From UBA2421 sp002343075 (GTDB taxonomy: Bacteria > Planctomycetota > Phycisphaerae > Tepidisphaerales > Tepidisphaeraceae), in NCBI GenBank assembly GCA_937982565.1, contig CALJLN010000038.1, positions 62,001 to 126,000 on the forward strand: a stretch of 64,000 bases of DNA, read 5' to 3'. Position numbers and translations under genes: made by a program. This document shows, piece by piece, positions 36,118 to 44,774 of this stretch. The notes below the pieces were generated by a model that did no database searches, was not told the origin of the DNA, and saw nothing but the letters and a program-made list of their open reading frames with translations. Within the stretch, counting starts at the first letter, position 1; every line of letters begins with the position of its first letter.

Positions 36118-37467
36118 TCATCCTGTCGCATCGCCGGGGCTGCGGCATCGTCGACTTTGGCGCGACGCCCGAGCCTCGTCGAAGAACTTGCGCCTGCGGG
36201 CATGAGTGGCACGTTCGCTGTAGAGTTCTGCGGTCAACCATCGCATCCCCTTTCGGAGTTCGTCGGCGGTCATGTGTGTGGGTTCGTAACCAACATCAAA
36301 AAGTGTGCAGTACTTCCAGGCTTCCCTGTGCAACAGCCGACCGGTCTTTGCCAACCGGTCATAGAGTGGCGTCCCGGGAAATGGCGTTTGGACGGTGATT
36401 TGGACATCGTAAAGCCCGACGTCAGCGGCGAAGTCGCGCACCTGCTCGAACGCGTCAACTGACTGGCCGTCCAACCCGAGCACAAAGCAACCATTTACAG
36501 TAATCCCCATCGACTGAATGCGCCGAATGGAAGCACCGTAGTCGCGACACCGCGTTGCCTTAAAATTACCCCGCAGTTCGATCCCCTCGAGCGGTGCCAC
36601 GTCCGGGCTTTCCAAGCCGATCAACACCTGGCGACAGCCAGCCTGCTGCATCAGATCAAGCAATTCAGCATCATCGGCTACCGAGATATCTGTCTCCGTG
36701 AACCAGCTTATCTTTCTTGGGATCAGCTCCCGGCAAAGTTTCTTTCCCCAGGCTTTGTCCACGAAGGTGTTATCATCGGCAAACTCAAAAAACGGGTCGG
36801 CGCGCAGCTTCAGTACAGAATCGATGTCGCGTCCGACCAGTTCCACGGGTCGCTTACGGTACGGCCTCTGTAGCATCACAGTTGATGCACAGAATTCGCA
36901 CCGCCAGGGACACCCGCGCGAAGTCTGGATGGTGAATCGGTTGTAGGGACGACCTTCTAGAAGGTCGTATCGCGGCACGGGCAGCCGCGCGACTTCGACT
37001 TCCGGAAAATCGATTGCACGGAAGACGCGCGGCGGAGAATCCTCGATCGCCGCACGAACGACCGCAGGCCAGGTGTTCTCTCCCTCGCCGACCACGACGT
37101 AATCCGCATGCACTGCCGCCTCATGCGGCAACACGGATACGTGCAGCCCGCCCATCGCTACTTTCACCCCAGCGGCGCGCAACCGGTCGGCGATCGCGTA
37201 AGCCTCCTGAACCTGCGCGCTAAATGTACTAATCGCAACCAAGTCGCAGACATAGACTTCCGCGGGTTCGCTCCCGTCGGCCTCTGCCTCGAAGTACTGC
37301 AAAAAATGGCCCGGCGGGGTGACTGCCGCGAGATACAGAAGCCCAAGGCTGGGTAGTGATGCAATGACACGACTACGATCGACAAACCCCGGTAGCGTGA
37401 GCCCCAGCTTCAACAATTCAGGGTCATGCGCACGGATTCCAGACATTGCCAGAAAGCCTATCCTCAT
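36118..37467 (-). CDS. B12-binding domain radical SAM protein
   Basis: 449 aa from ATG 37467 (MRIGFLAMSG) with GGAGG 7 nt upstream; the frame runs upstream to 37821 but that overlaps the preceding gene. N-terminal about 1-150 is a cobalamin-binding-like domain (SLGLLYLAAVTPPGHFL, VKVAMGGLHVSVLPHEA). The radical SAM domain has Cys186, Cys190 and Cys193 in RGCPWRCEFC. The start overlaps the stop of the four-helix membrane gene by 4 bp (ATGA). Related enzymes do methylations or hopanoid/lipid modifications; substrate unknown. Confidence 0.9.
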   Translation of the reverse strand: MRIGFLAMSGIRAHDPELLKLGLTLPGFVDRSRVIASLPSLGLLYLAAVTPPGHFLQYFEAEADGSEPAEVYVCDLVAISTFSAQVQEAYAIADRLRAAGVKVAMGGLHVSVLPHEAAVHADYVVVGEGENTWPAVVRAAIEDSPPRVFRAIDFPEVEVARLPVPRYDLLEGRPYNRFTIQTSRGCPWRCEFCASTVMLQRPYRKRPVELVGRDIDSVLKLRADPFFEFADDNTFVDKAWGKKLCRELIPRKISWFTETDISVADDAELLDLMQQAGCRQVLIGLESPDVAPLEGIELRGNFKATRCRDYGASIRRIQSMGITVNGCFVLGLDGQSVDAFEQVRDFAADVGLYDVQITVQTPFPGTPLYDRLAKTGRLLHREAWKYCTLFDVGYEPTHMTADELRKGMRWLTAELYSERATHARRRKFFDEARASRQSRRCRSPGDATG

Positions 37468-37874
37468 GACAAGCCTCCGATCAGAATCGCAGTTACCGCC
37501 GCCAACAAGCTCAGGACCGGTATAAAGAAGAGTCGGCGCATCTCTGGTTTCCATCCAGTGAGAAAGCAGACGACTGGCATTGCTACCGCCCCAGAAATCA
37601 GCCCGAGCGCGGCAACCTGCCTGACGACGTCGTTTGCATGCGGAGCGAAGACCGGAGAAAGCCCGTAGAGCACGTTTAGCATTCCCAGCGCCGCGAGCGC
37701 GATGTGCCCGAGACGGAACATCCGACGGCGGAACGAGTCGTACCCGCCGAGGAACTGCGGCTGGTGGAAGCGCATTCCGATCATCGCCCCCGTCAGAAAC
37801 GCGAGTAGGATGAACGCCCACCCAGCCACCCAGTTCTGTACGTTGGGAACTTGCACAGCCGCAAGGAGTATCAT
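37464..37874 (-). CDS. Four-segment membrane protein, unknown
   Basis: 136 aa with four hydrophobic segments (about 16-34, 51-72, 85-105, 112-133). No recognised family and no signature residues. Translationally coupled (ATGA overlap) to the downstream B12-binding radical SAM gene, so it may help that enzyme at the membrane or belong to its product pathway. Start codon ATG at 37874 is the only good candidate. Confidence 0.6.
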   Translation of the reverse strand: MILLAAVQVPNVQNWVAGWAFILLAFLTGAMIGMRFHQPQFLGGYDSFRRRMFRLGHIALAALGMLNVLYGLSPVFAPHANDVVRQVAALGLISGAVAMPVVCFLTGWKPEMRRLFFIPVLSLLAAVTAILIGGLS

Positions 37875-38011
37875 GTTAGTAAGTATTCACTAATCATTGT
37901 GAGAAGTCAAGAGCAAAGTCGCGCCGGGCAAAGAGAAGACCTTGTTGTTTCGCTTTCGCGGTGCGTAAGACCCGATATGCTCCGGTCGGAACAGAAAACC
38001 TGTTGCCGCGA

Positions 38012-39199
38012 TTATCGGGGGAAAAAGAATATTAGAAGCTCGCGAAAGCGTTCTGACCAAGCGGCTTCGTTGTGCGCAGCCCCTGCCGCCTCTACATACT
38101 TAAAATCCTTCTCGCGCACTCGTCCCGCCGTGTGAAGTGCTTCGGCGTAGTCGCGGGCCGCGCGAATGACCTCGTTGGCACTGTCAGGATCATTCCCCTC
38201 CGCGGTACCCATATCGAGCCAGATTCGGCACCCAGCGGTCCATGCTGCATCTCGACGAACGGTTTCAACAGCAGTCATGTTTGCCCACCACAGCGACGGG
38301 GACATGGCGCCGCACAGGCCTACCACATCGGGGTACGTCCGGGCGATGTGCAACGATATAAGCCCCCCCAAGGATGAGCCGCAAACGCCCGTGAACTCCC
38401 GTTCAGGACTGGTTCGATAGGTCTTATCAATGAAAGGCTTTAACTCAGTCATGAGGAAACGCGCATACTTGTCGCCATTCCCTCCTTCCCCGCGGAGAAG
38501 GTCAATGACTGGCGTGTACTCGGCAATCCGCGCGACGCCGGCATTGGCGACGGCAACGATGATGATCGGCTTAATCTTACCTTCATTGATCAGCGCCTCG
38601 GCAATCTCATCCGCGCGCCACTCGCCAGCGAAACTCGTCGCGTCATCGAACACGTTCTGACCATCGTGCATGTACAGCACGGGATAGCGTCGGTCGGGCA
38701 CCAGATCATAGTCCGGTGGCAGGTAAACCCACACCGGGCGGCGGTTGTCGAGAATGCGCGACTCAAAGTCGTCCAGCGAGCGGATGTTTCCCGTCAGCGT
38801 ATGTTGCTTCACCGTGGGAGCCGATTCGGTCGAGGCCCACGCGGCGACGGTGCACTTGATCGTTGAGTTGGCCTTCACGCTTGCGATGCGGTTGGGTAGT
38901 TGGCTGCCGTCGGCGCGCTGCTCGACCGAATCCCAGTGTCCGAGGGTAAACTTATATTCAAGTGAGCCTTGTTCCGGCAGGTCGAGGGTGAGTTGGTAGC
39001 GACCCTCCTTCACTTTTTGCAGTTCCCGCCCCGCTGCTTGCCACTCTCCCAGCTCGGCGCTGCTTCCCGCGATGTAGACACGCGCATCGGCAGGAGTCGA
39101 CCGTGGGACGGTCACCTCAAACGTCACAGTCGCGCCGCGTGCGGTGCCGAAGAGCATGGCGAGCCATGTTGTGAAAACTAGACGTGACCAATTGGACAT
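38012..39199 (-). CDS. Exported CBM20 domain plus alpha/beta-hydrolase esterase
   Basis: 395 aa from ATG 39199 (MSNWSRLVFTTWLA), signal peptide about 1-22; ATG at 39214 is an alternative. Residues about 25-115 are a CBM20-like starch-binding domain (VTFEVTVPRSTPADARVYIA, LEYKFTLGHWDSVEQ). The catalytic domain is an esterase D/Fes-like hydrolase (RYPVLYMHDGQNVFDDAT; nucleophile in CGSSLGGLISLH; His in GAAHNEAAW). Likely cleaves an acyl ester of a carbohydrate or a siderophore ester in the periplasm. Confidence 0.82.
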   Translation of the reverse strand: MSNWSRLVFTTWLAMLFGTARGATVTFEVTVPRSTPADARVYIAGSSAELGEWQAAGRELQKVKEGRYQLTLDLPEQGSLEYKFTLGHWDSVEQRADGSQLPNRIASVKANSTIKCTVAAWASTESAPTVKQHTLTGNIRSLDDFESRILDNRRPVWVYLPPDYDLVPDRRYPVLYMHDGQNVFDDATSFAGEWRADEIAEALINEGKIKPIIIVAVANAGVARIAEYTPVIDLLRGEGGNGDKYARFLMTELKPFIDKTYRTSPEREFTGVCGSSLGGLISLHIARTYPDVVGLCGAMSPSLWWANMTAVETVRRDAAWTAGCRIWLDMGTAEGNDPDSANEVIRAARDYAEALHTAGRVREKDFKYVEAAGAAHNEAAWSERFRELLIFFFPR

Positions 39200-39429
39200 A
39201 AGACGGACTCTCATTGCCGGGAAAGAGCACTCGGCAGTCGACCATCGCCGTACCACAAATGATAGCCCAATCCGGTCGCGCAGAAACTGCCCGACCGGGC
39301 AGATGCTGACGCCCCGCTGCCTTGGAGGTAGTCCGATGGCCACTTGCATTGTTGACGCGCACTCTTAGGATGCCAGCCGACGGGTTGTATGTTAGCGGTT
39401 CGACCGCCGATCATTTGAGTGATTGAGCA

Positions 39430-39909
39430 TTGAAGTTTAATCTAGTTGACAAGATCGAACACATTGACGACGACCGCATCACCGCCGTCAAGCAGGTGAG
39501 CTTGGCGGAGGAGTACTTAGCCGACCATTTTCCCACATTCCCGGTGCTTCCGGGGGTAATGATGGTCGAAGCTGTAACCCAGGCGGCAGGCTGGTTGCTG
39601 CACCACCGCCGGGGTTTCTCGAAGTCGATGGTAGTGCTTCGGGAGGCGCGGCATGTGAAGTATGGCCGCTTTGTAGCCCCCGGCGACTGGCTCCGGCTGG
39701 AAGTAGAGTTTGTGAAGGATACTGAAACGGGCGCGCTTTTCCGCGCCGCGGGTTCGGTCGGTGCTTCGCAGGCGTTGGCCGCGCGGCTCGAGTTGGCATA
39801 CTTCGATCTTGCCGAGAAAAATCCGGACCTGATTCGGTTTGATGAAAAAATGCGCAGGCACACAAGTGAGCGATTTCAGCTGCTTCGGCCAGCGAGCGTG
39901 ACGATCTGA
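39430..39909 (+). CDS. FabZ-type 3-hydroxyacyl-ACP dehydratase (catalytic residues intact)
   Basis: 159 aa, hot-dog fold. TTG start at 39430 because no ATG precedes the conserved region. The active site is complete: His33 in DHFPTFPVLPG and Glu47 in MMVEAVTQAAGW. Would dehydrate 3-hydroxyacyl-ACP to trans-2-enoyl-ACP. It begins a five-gene set with an ACP (53 bp downstream), a second dehydratase and two ketosynthases, all on the same strand. Compared with FabZ it has a C-terminal tail of about 20 residues. Confidence 0.88.
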   Translation: MKFNLVDKIEHIDDDRITAVKQVSLAEEYLADHFPTFPVLPGVMMVEAVTQAAGWLLHHRRGFSKSMVVLREARHVKYGRFVAPGDWLRLEVEFVKDTETGALFRAAGSVGASQALAARLELAYFDLAEKNPDLIRFDEKMRRHTSERFQLLRPASVTI

Positions 39910-39962
39910 AATTGAAGCCTGCCGGGGCAATGCCGGCGCAAAGAACGATGAGGAATTGACCC

Positions 39963-40355
39963 ATGGCGATGTCCCGCGAGGAAATCTATTCAAAGGTGCA
40001 GGCGGTCCTCGTTGACGCCCTTGGTGTGGATGATGACGAAGTCACCCCGACCTCTGTTATCCGTGACGACCTTGGTGCCGAGTCGATCGATTTTCTGGAC
40101 ATTATGTTCCGCCTCGAAAAGGCATTTGGCATCAAAATCCCCCGCGGGGAGTTACTACCGGACAACGTGGCCAACGATCCGAATTTCGTAAAAGATGGCA
40201 AGGTGACCCCCGAAGCGATCGCCATGCTGAAGGAGAAAATGCCTCACTCCGACTTTGGCGAGTTTGAGAAAGATCCGCAGCTCGACCACATGAGCAAGCT
40301 TTTCACGGTCAATGCGATTGTGAACTATGTCGAAGGTAAGCTGAAGGCGAGCTGA
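39963..40355 (+). CDS. Acyl carrier protein with enlarged C-terminal half
   Basis: 130 aa against the usual 75-80. The phosphopantetheine site is Ser41 in DDLGAESIDFLDIMFRLE. Residues 62-112 contain an additional acidic/Lys-rich segment (LLPDNVANDPNFVKDGKVTP, GEFEKDPQLDHM) between the expected helix II and last helix (VNAIVNYVEG). GAGGAA lies 9 nt before the ATG. It serves as the carrier for the dehydratase/ketosynthase set around it. A second ATG at 39969 is also possible. Confidence 0.9.
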   Translation: MAMSREEIYSKVQAVLVDALGVDDDEVTPTSVIRDDLGAESIDFLDIMFRLEKAFGIKIPRGELLPDNVANDPNFVKDGKVTPEAIAMLKEKMPHSDFGEFEKDPQLDHMSKLFTVNAIVNYVEGKLKAS

Positions 40356-40437
40356 ATGCCGCTCGCGCCTGCTGAGAGGCCTGATGTTTGCTGCCGGACA
40401 GATCTTGCTGCATTTACCCCAGTCGATTCGTTAACTC

Positions 40438-40941
40438 ATGCGTTGGTACTGGATTGACAAGTTCGTCGAGTTTACACCAAAGCAGTCAGCTTCCGCGGTG
40501 AAGGCTGTGTCGCTCGCGGAAGAGCACATGCACGATCTTTACCCCGATTTCCCTATTGTCCCGCACAGCCTGATCATCGAAGGGATGGCGCAGACCGCCG
40601 GCATGTTGGTCGGGGAAGCGCGCGGGTACAAAGAGAAGGTGATCCTTGCGAAGATCAATCGGGCGACCTTCCATAGGCTCGTGCGGCCGGGTGAGACCAT
40701 CGTCTATACCGCCACGGTTGAGCAGATGAATGACACCGGCGCGAGCATCCGCGGGAGGGTCGGTGTTCGTGCAGCCGAAACAGACACACCCGTGGAACTG
40801 GCGGCGGAGATCGAACTGATGTTCAGCCATATTGACAACAACCTCGCTGGCATGGAGTTCCCGGCGCACAACTTCGTTTTCACCGAACACTTCACCGAGC
40901 TTCAACGCGTGTTCGGCATCGATACCAATGTGAGGATTTAG
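40438..40941 (+). CDS. FabZ-like dehydratase homologue lacking canonical catalytic His
   Basis: 167 aa, hot-dog fold. Aligns without gaps to the protein at 39430 around the active site: DHFPTFPVLPG there is DLYPDFPIVPH here. The catalytic His becomes Leu34, the conserved Gly becomes His43, and the Glu is retained (Glu48 in LIIEGMAQTAG). His30 and His32 are nearby but out of register. Could be a non-catalytic partner of the first dehydratase in a heteromer, or act on an unusual substrate. The ketosynthase-like gene starts 1 bp after it. Confidence 0.82.
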   Translation: MRWYWIDKFVEFTPKQSASAVKAVSLAEEHMHDLYPDFPIVPHSLIIEGMAQTAGMLVGEARGYKEKVILAKINRATFHRLVRPGETIVYTATVEQMNDTGASIRGRVGVRAAETDTPVELAAEIELMFSHIDNNLAGMEFPAHNFVFTEHFTELQRVFGIDTNVRI

Positions 40942-40942
40942 C

Positions 40943-42286
40943 GTGCGCAGAGTGGTCGTGACGGGCGTCGGCGTAGTCAGCCCGATTGGCATCGGAGCCG
41001 ACGCATTCTGGTCCAGCCTGACGGCAGGCAAGGTGGGCGTGCGGTCGATCAGCCTCTTTGATGCGTCTGGGTTTCCCTGCCAGATCGCCGGGGAGGTACC
41101 ACCCTACAAAATTGGCGAGTTTGTTCCTAAGAGCTACCGAAAAGGCACGAAGGTAATGGCTCGCGATATCGAGTTGGCTGTTATTGCCGCCGATGATGCC
41201 TTCAAGAGTGCCGGCCTTCAGTCGCAGGCATACACCGAGAAGCCCACGTTTGACGCGACCCGCTTCGGCTGCAACATCGGCGCTGGCTTGATCTCATGCG
41301 AACTTGACGAACTGACCAGCGCAATGACGACCGCGCGGGGCGAGTCGGGCAGCAACACGCTGAGCCTTGAAAAATGGGGCCGCGAGGGCATGCAGCAACT
41401 CACGCCGCTATGGTTGCTGAAATATCTGCCAAACATGCTTGCGTGTCATGTAACGATCATTCACGGGCTGATGGGCCCCAGCAACACAATCACATGTGAC
41501 GCCGCCAGCAGTCATCTCGCAATCGGCGAAGCATTCCGCACCATTCAGCGAGGCAAAGCCGACGTGGCCATCTGCGGCGGGGCTGAGAGTCGGGTGAATC
41601 CGATGGGGCTTGTCCGACAGCAATTGCTCAATCGCCTGAACGCATCCGACAACGGACGTCCCGAGCAGGCACTCCGGCCTTTTGACCCCGCCGCCAGAGG
41701 AACCGTGTTTGGCGAGGGTGGCGGATTGCTCATTCTGGAGGAGTATGAGGCGGCAAAGTCTCGTGGTGCAAGGATTTACGCAGAGCTTGTCGGCTTCGCG
41801 GCGTCGCAGGATACGCACCGAGTCACCGAGCCTGAGCCCACCGGCCATAGCTATGCCAAGGCGATTGAGAACTCTCTGAAAGATGCCAAGCTGACCGGCG
41901 ACGATATTGATCTGATCATCCCACACGGGACAGGCATCGCCAAGGACGATCGCGCCGAGCTAAACGGGCTGCGCCGGGCGCTCGGGGCGAATCTATCGCA
42001 GATCGCCCTTTCCACGGTGAAGCCGCAAACCGGCCTGCTCGGAGCAGGGTGCGGAGTCGATGCGTGTGCCGCTGTGCTGGCTGTTGCCCATTCGACGCTT
42101 CCCCCCGCCATCAATTCGCCCGGCGTGTGCGAAGGAACTACACTTAACGTCAGCGCCACCGCTCGCGAGAAGCCCGTCCGTGCCGTTGTCAGCAGCGTTT
42201 ATTCACTTGGTGGGCAGAATGCCTCGTTGGTGTTTAGCTCTCTCAAATCTGCCTCTACCGGGTTGCAGACTGCTGCGGGTGAGTGA
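40943..42286 (+). CDS. Ketosynthase-like protein, chain-length-factor type
   Basis: 447 aa, GTG start at 40943. Thiolase-fold FabF relative. Ungapped alignment with the next protein puts Ala187 (TITCDAASSH) at the position of the nucleophilic Cys; Cys185 is two residues away. The second catalytic His is also missing, since the expected TGHLLGA appears as TGLLGA (about 363-368). The first His is kept (PHGTG, His328). This is the pattern of chain-length factors (KS-beta), which pair with an active KS and shape the tunnel. Gene order and 18 bp spacing to the intact ketosynthase support a heterodimer. Confidence 0.87.
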   Translation: MRRVVVTGVGVVSPIGIGADAFWSSLTAGKVGVRSISLFDASGFPCQIAGEVPPYKIGEFVPKSYRKGTKVMARDIELAVIAADDAFKSAGLQSQAYTEKPTFDATRFGCNIGAGLISCELDELTSAMTTARGESGSNTLSLEKWGREGMQQLTPLWLLKYLPNMLACHVTIIHGLMGPSNTITCDAASSHLAIGEAFRTIQRGKADVAICGGAESRVNPMGLVRQQLLNRLNASDNGRPEQALRPFDPAARGTVFGEGGGLLILEEYEAAKSRGARIYAELVGFAASQDTHRVTEPEPTGHSYAKAIENSLKDAKLTGDDIDLIIPHGTGIAKDDRAELNGLRRALGANLSQIALSTVKPQTGLLGAGCGVDACAAVLAVAHSTLPPAINSPGVCEGTTLNVSATAREKPVRAVVSSVYSLGGQNASLVFSSLKSASTGLQTAAGE

Positions 42287-42304
42287 ACTGAATTGAAACA
42301 AACC

Positions 42305-43591
42305 ATGAATCGAGTCGTCATCACCGGAATAGGCTGGATCACCCCGATGGGTCACGACATCGAGTCGGCGTGGAAACGCCTGCTCGCCGGCGACAGCGGA
42401 ATTGCGCATACCAGTATTTTCAACGCACGGTCGTTTCCAACCACGATCAGCGCCGAAGTGAAGGGTTTCAAACTCTCCGACCACATCGCCGATTTTGCTA
42501 CCCACAGCATGGCGGGCCGCAATACGCAGTTTGCGCTGGCGGCGTGTGGGCAGGCTTGGAGCAATGCAAGACTCGATAAGGCAACGCTCGACCTCGACCG
42601 CGTCGGGATCTACCTCGGTGCCGGCGAAGGCGAGTTGGATTTTGACGCATACACCACCGCCTCCCTGGCATCATGGGATGCCGACCACGGCAAGATCGAT
42701 GCTGTGAAATGGGCGAAGATCGCCATGGAACGGATGCAGCCGTTCCGCGAAGTCGAGCAGGAACCCAACATGCCCCTCTCTCACCTGGCGCTGCTTACCG
42801 GCGCACGGGGGCCAGCGTTCAACTGTCTCACTGCTTGCGCCGCCAGCACACAGGCGATCGGTGAGGCGGCGATGATTATCCGGCGCGGCGATGCCGATGT
42901 GATGATCGGCGGCGGCGCGCACTCTATGATTCATCCGTTCGGTGTGACGGGATTCAACCGATTGACAGCGCTCTCGCAGGCCAACGACGACCCCCGCCGC
43001 GCCAGCAGGCCGTTTGATGCCAATCGCGGCGGTTTTGTGCTCGGCGAGGGCGCGGGGATGGTTATCCTGGAAAGCCTGGAACACGCACAGATGCGTGGCG
43101 CGCCCATTCTCGCCGAAGTGGTCGGCTACGGCTCCACCGCCGACGCGTTTCGCATTACCGACCAGCATCCCGATGGCACTGGAGCAGTGATCGCCATGCG
43201 CGAAGCCCTCGACGATGCCAGGCTTGCGCCGACCGATATCCAATATATCAACGCCCACGGCACCGGCACGAAAGAAAACGACGGCAATGAGACCGCTGCG
43301 ATAAAGCAGGTGTTTGGCGCACATGCCAAGGAGGTGCCGGTGAGCAGCATCAAGAGCATGATGGGCCACCTCATCGCCGCTGCCGGCGCGGTGGAGATGA
43401 TTACCTGCGTGCTGGCGCTGCGCGATCAGGTGCTCCCACCGACGATGAACCTCGATCATCCCGACCCCGAATGCGACCTCGACTATGTTCCCAACGCTGC
43501 CCGCGCAGCGAAGGTGCACGCAGTGATGAGCAACAGCTTCGGTTTCGGGGGGCAGAACGATACGATTATCATTAAGCGATTTATTTCTTGA
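42305..43591 (+). CDS. Beta-ketoacyl-ACP synthase, FabF-like, catalytic triad intact
   Basis: 428 aa from ATG 42305 (an in-frame TTG lies at 42293). Catalytic Cys178 (TACAAST), His318 (NAHGTGT) and His355 (SMMGHLIAAAG) are all present. Performs decarboxylative Claisen condensation of malonyl-ACP with an acyl starter. Together with the Cys-less homologue just upstream it probably forms a KS/CLF pair. Last gene of the dehydratase-ACP-dehydratase-CLF-KS set. No ketoreductase, acyltransferase or thioesterase is beside it, so those steps would be supplied elsewhere, e.g. by housekeeping FabG/FabD. Confidence 0.92.
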   Translation: MNRVVITGIGWITPMGHDIESAWKRLLAGDSGIAHTSIFNARSFPTTISAEVKGFKLSDHIADFATHSMAGRNTQFALAACGQAWSNARLDKATLDLDRVGIYLGAGEGELDFDAYTTASLASWDADHGKIDAVKWAKIAMERMQPFREVEQEPNMPLSHLALLTGARGPAFNCLTACAASTQAIGEAAMIIRRGDADVMIGGGAHSMIHPFGVTGFNRLTALSQANDDPRRASRPFDANRGGFVLGEGAGMVILESLEHAQMRGAPILAEVVGYGSTADAFRITDQHPDGTGAVIAMREALDDARLAPTDIQYINAHGTGTKENDGNETAAIKQVFGAHAKEVPVSSIKSMMGHLIAAAGAVEMITCVLALRDQVLPPTMNLDHPDPECDLDYVPNAARAAKVHAVMSNSFGFGGQNDTIIIKRFIS

Positions 43592-43616
43592 CGTTCTAGC
43601 CGAACTTGGGTAGATT
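43588..43616 (+). promoter_or_regulatory. Possible sigma-70-like promoter before prepilin gene
   Basis: TTGACG (43588-43593) and TAGATT (43611-43616) are separated by 17 nt, ahead of the prepilin-like gene start at 43691. The -35 overlaps the end of the ketosynthase gene. Matches are 5/6 and 4/6 to the consensus. Not tested; planctomycete promoters are poorly defined. Confidence 0.35.
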
Positions 43617-43690
43617 ATACAAGTTATGTAATTCGACGATTGCAAGGGCTGTCGTCGTTTTCGAGCCACACCCTCCTCCGGAGGCCCGCC

Positions 43691-44602
43691 ATGAACGATC
43701 GCCGACGTGGTTTCACGCTTGTTGAGCTGCTTGTGGTCATTGGGATTATCGCCCTGCTTGTAGGCATTTTGCTACCGGCACTCTCGAAGGCGAAAATGCA
43801 AGCCAATTCAGTCAAATGTCTGAGCAATCTCCGACAGATCGGACAGGCTTTTTTCTTGTACGAGCGAGACTACAACGGTGCGTGGCCGGTTTGTGCTCAC
43901 CACGACGCCTCGGGAGGTGGTACTGTGCTGGCCAAGCGCTACCCCGCCGGTCACGGCGATCGCCAGTGGATGGATTTTCTCGCGCCGTACATTGTCGGGA
44001 AGAAGACGATCGCTGAGGCCCGCGATTTGGAGGAGGCACGGGACAGCTACGACAAGTTTGCGTGCCCAAGCTTTGTGCGGAAGGGCGACAAGGATCCTTG
44101 GTACTTTGGCAACCCGTTGGGTCCAACGTCGTTGATAGGCTATGCGATGACCTATCACCCGACATACTACGAGGATCGCATGTATCGCGGAATGGACTTC
44201 GGGCCTGCAAGGCGCCGAATGGCTGCAATCACGCGAACCGATATTGACGGGCAGTATGTGAAGGGTAGTGTCTGGCGCAAGCATGGCTCTGAGAGGGTCG
44301 TGGTTGCGGACGCCGACGGCAGTATTGTCTTCACCATCATTCAATTCCATCCGATCAACATCAACTTTCAGCCGTTCGTCGCTGAAGGGGCACCCTTTAA
44401 TGAGAAGACCACGTTCCTTGTAAACGGCATCAGACATACCAAGCCGAGCACCACGCGCCAGCAAGCCATCAAGGTGAAGGGCATGAACGCACTCTTTGCG
44501 GACGGTCACGCATCGACTGTTACAGTGCGCGAATGCTGGGTCGGCATGACATACGTCCCAAGGGACCGATCCGGAGTGTTTCTCGATTTTCCGAGCAACT
44601 AG
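43691..44602 (+). CDS. Prepilin-type N-methylation protein, DUF1559-like
   Basis: 303 aa from ATG 43691, with GGAGG 7 nt upstream. Type IV prepilin leader MNDRRRG|FTLVELLVVIG, with Gly7 before the cleavage site and Glu12 at +5, then a hydrophobic helix (IALLVGILLPALSKAK). The rest is the DUF1559-like/SBP-bac-10 type body seen in large numbers in planctomycetes, ending with MNALFADGHASTVTV (DG near the end). Exported by a type II/IV pilus-like system. Function unknown. Confidence 0.9.
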   Translation: MNDRRRGFTLVELLVVIGIIALLVGILLPALSKAKMQANSVKCLSNLRQIGQAFFLYERDYNGAWPVCAHHDASGGGTVLAKRYPAGHGDRQWMDFLAPYIVGKKTIAEARDLEEARDSYDKFACPSFVRKGDKDPWYFGNPLGPTSLIGYAMTYHPTYYEDRMYRGMDFGPARRRMAAITRTDIDGQYVKGSVWRKHGSERVVVADADGSIVFTIIQFHPININFQPFVAEGAPFNEKTTFLVNGIRHTKPSTTRQQAIKVKGMNALFADGHASTVTVRECWVGMTYVPRDRSGVFLDFPSN

Positions 44603-44774
44603 GGGTCGCGTTTGAGACCGTTGTTACAATCGGAAAGCTTTGCCCAGATTTCAGGGATCAATGACGCAGGCAGCTCGACGAATTGGGTCATTCTAGGAAA
44701 CGTGATACGAGTCGGTGGTAAGTTATCACCTTAACCGTTTGATTCAGAATCATTCTTTCGGAGGAGATATGCAG

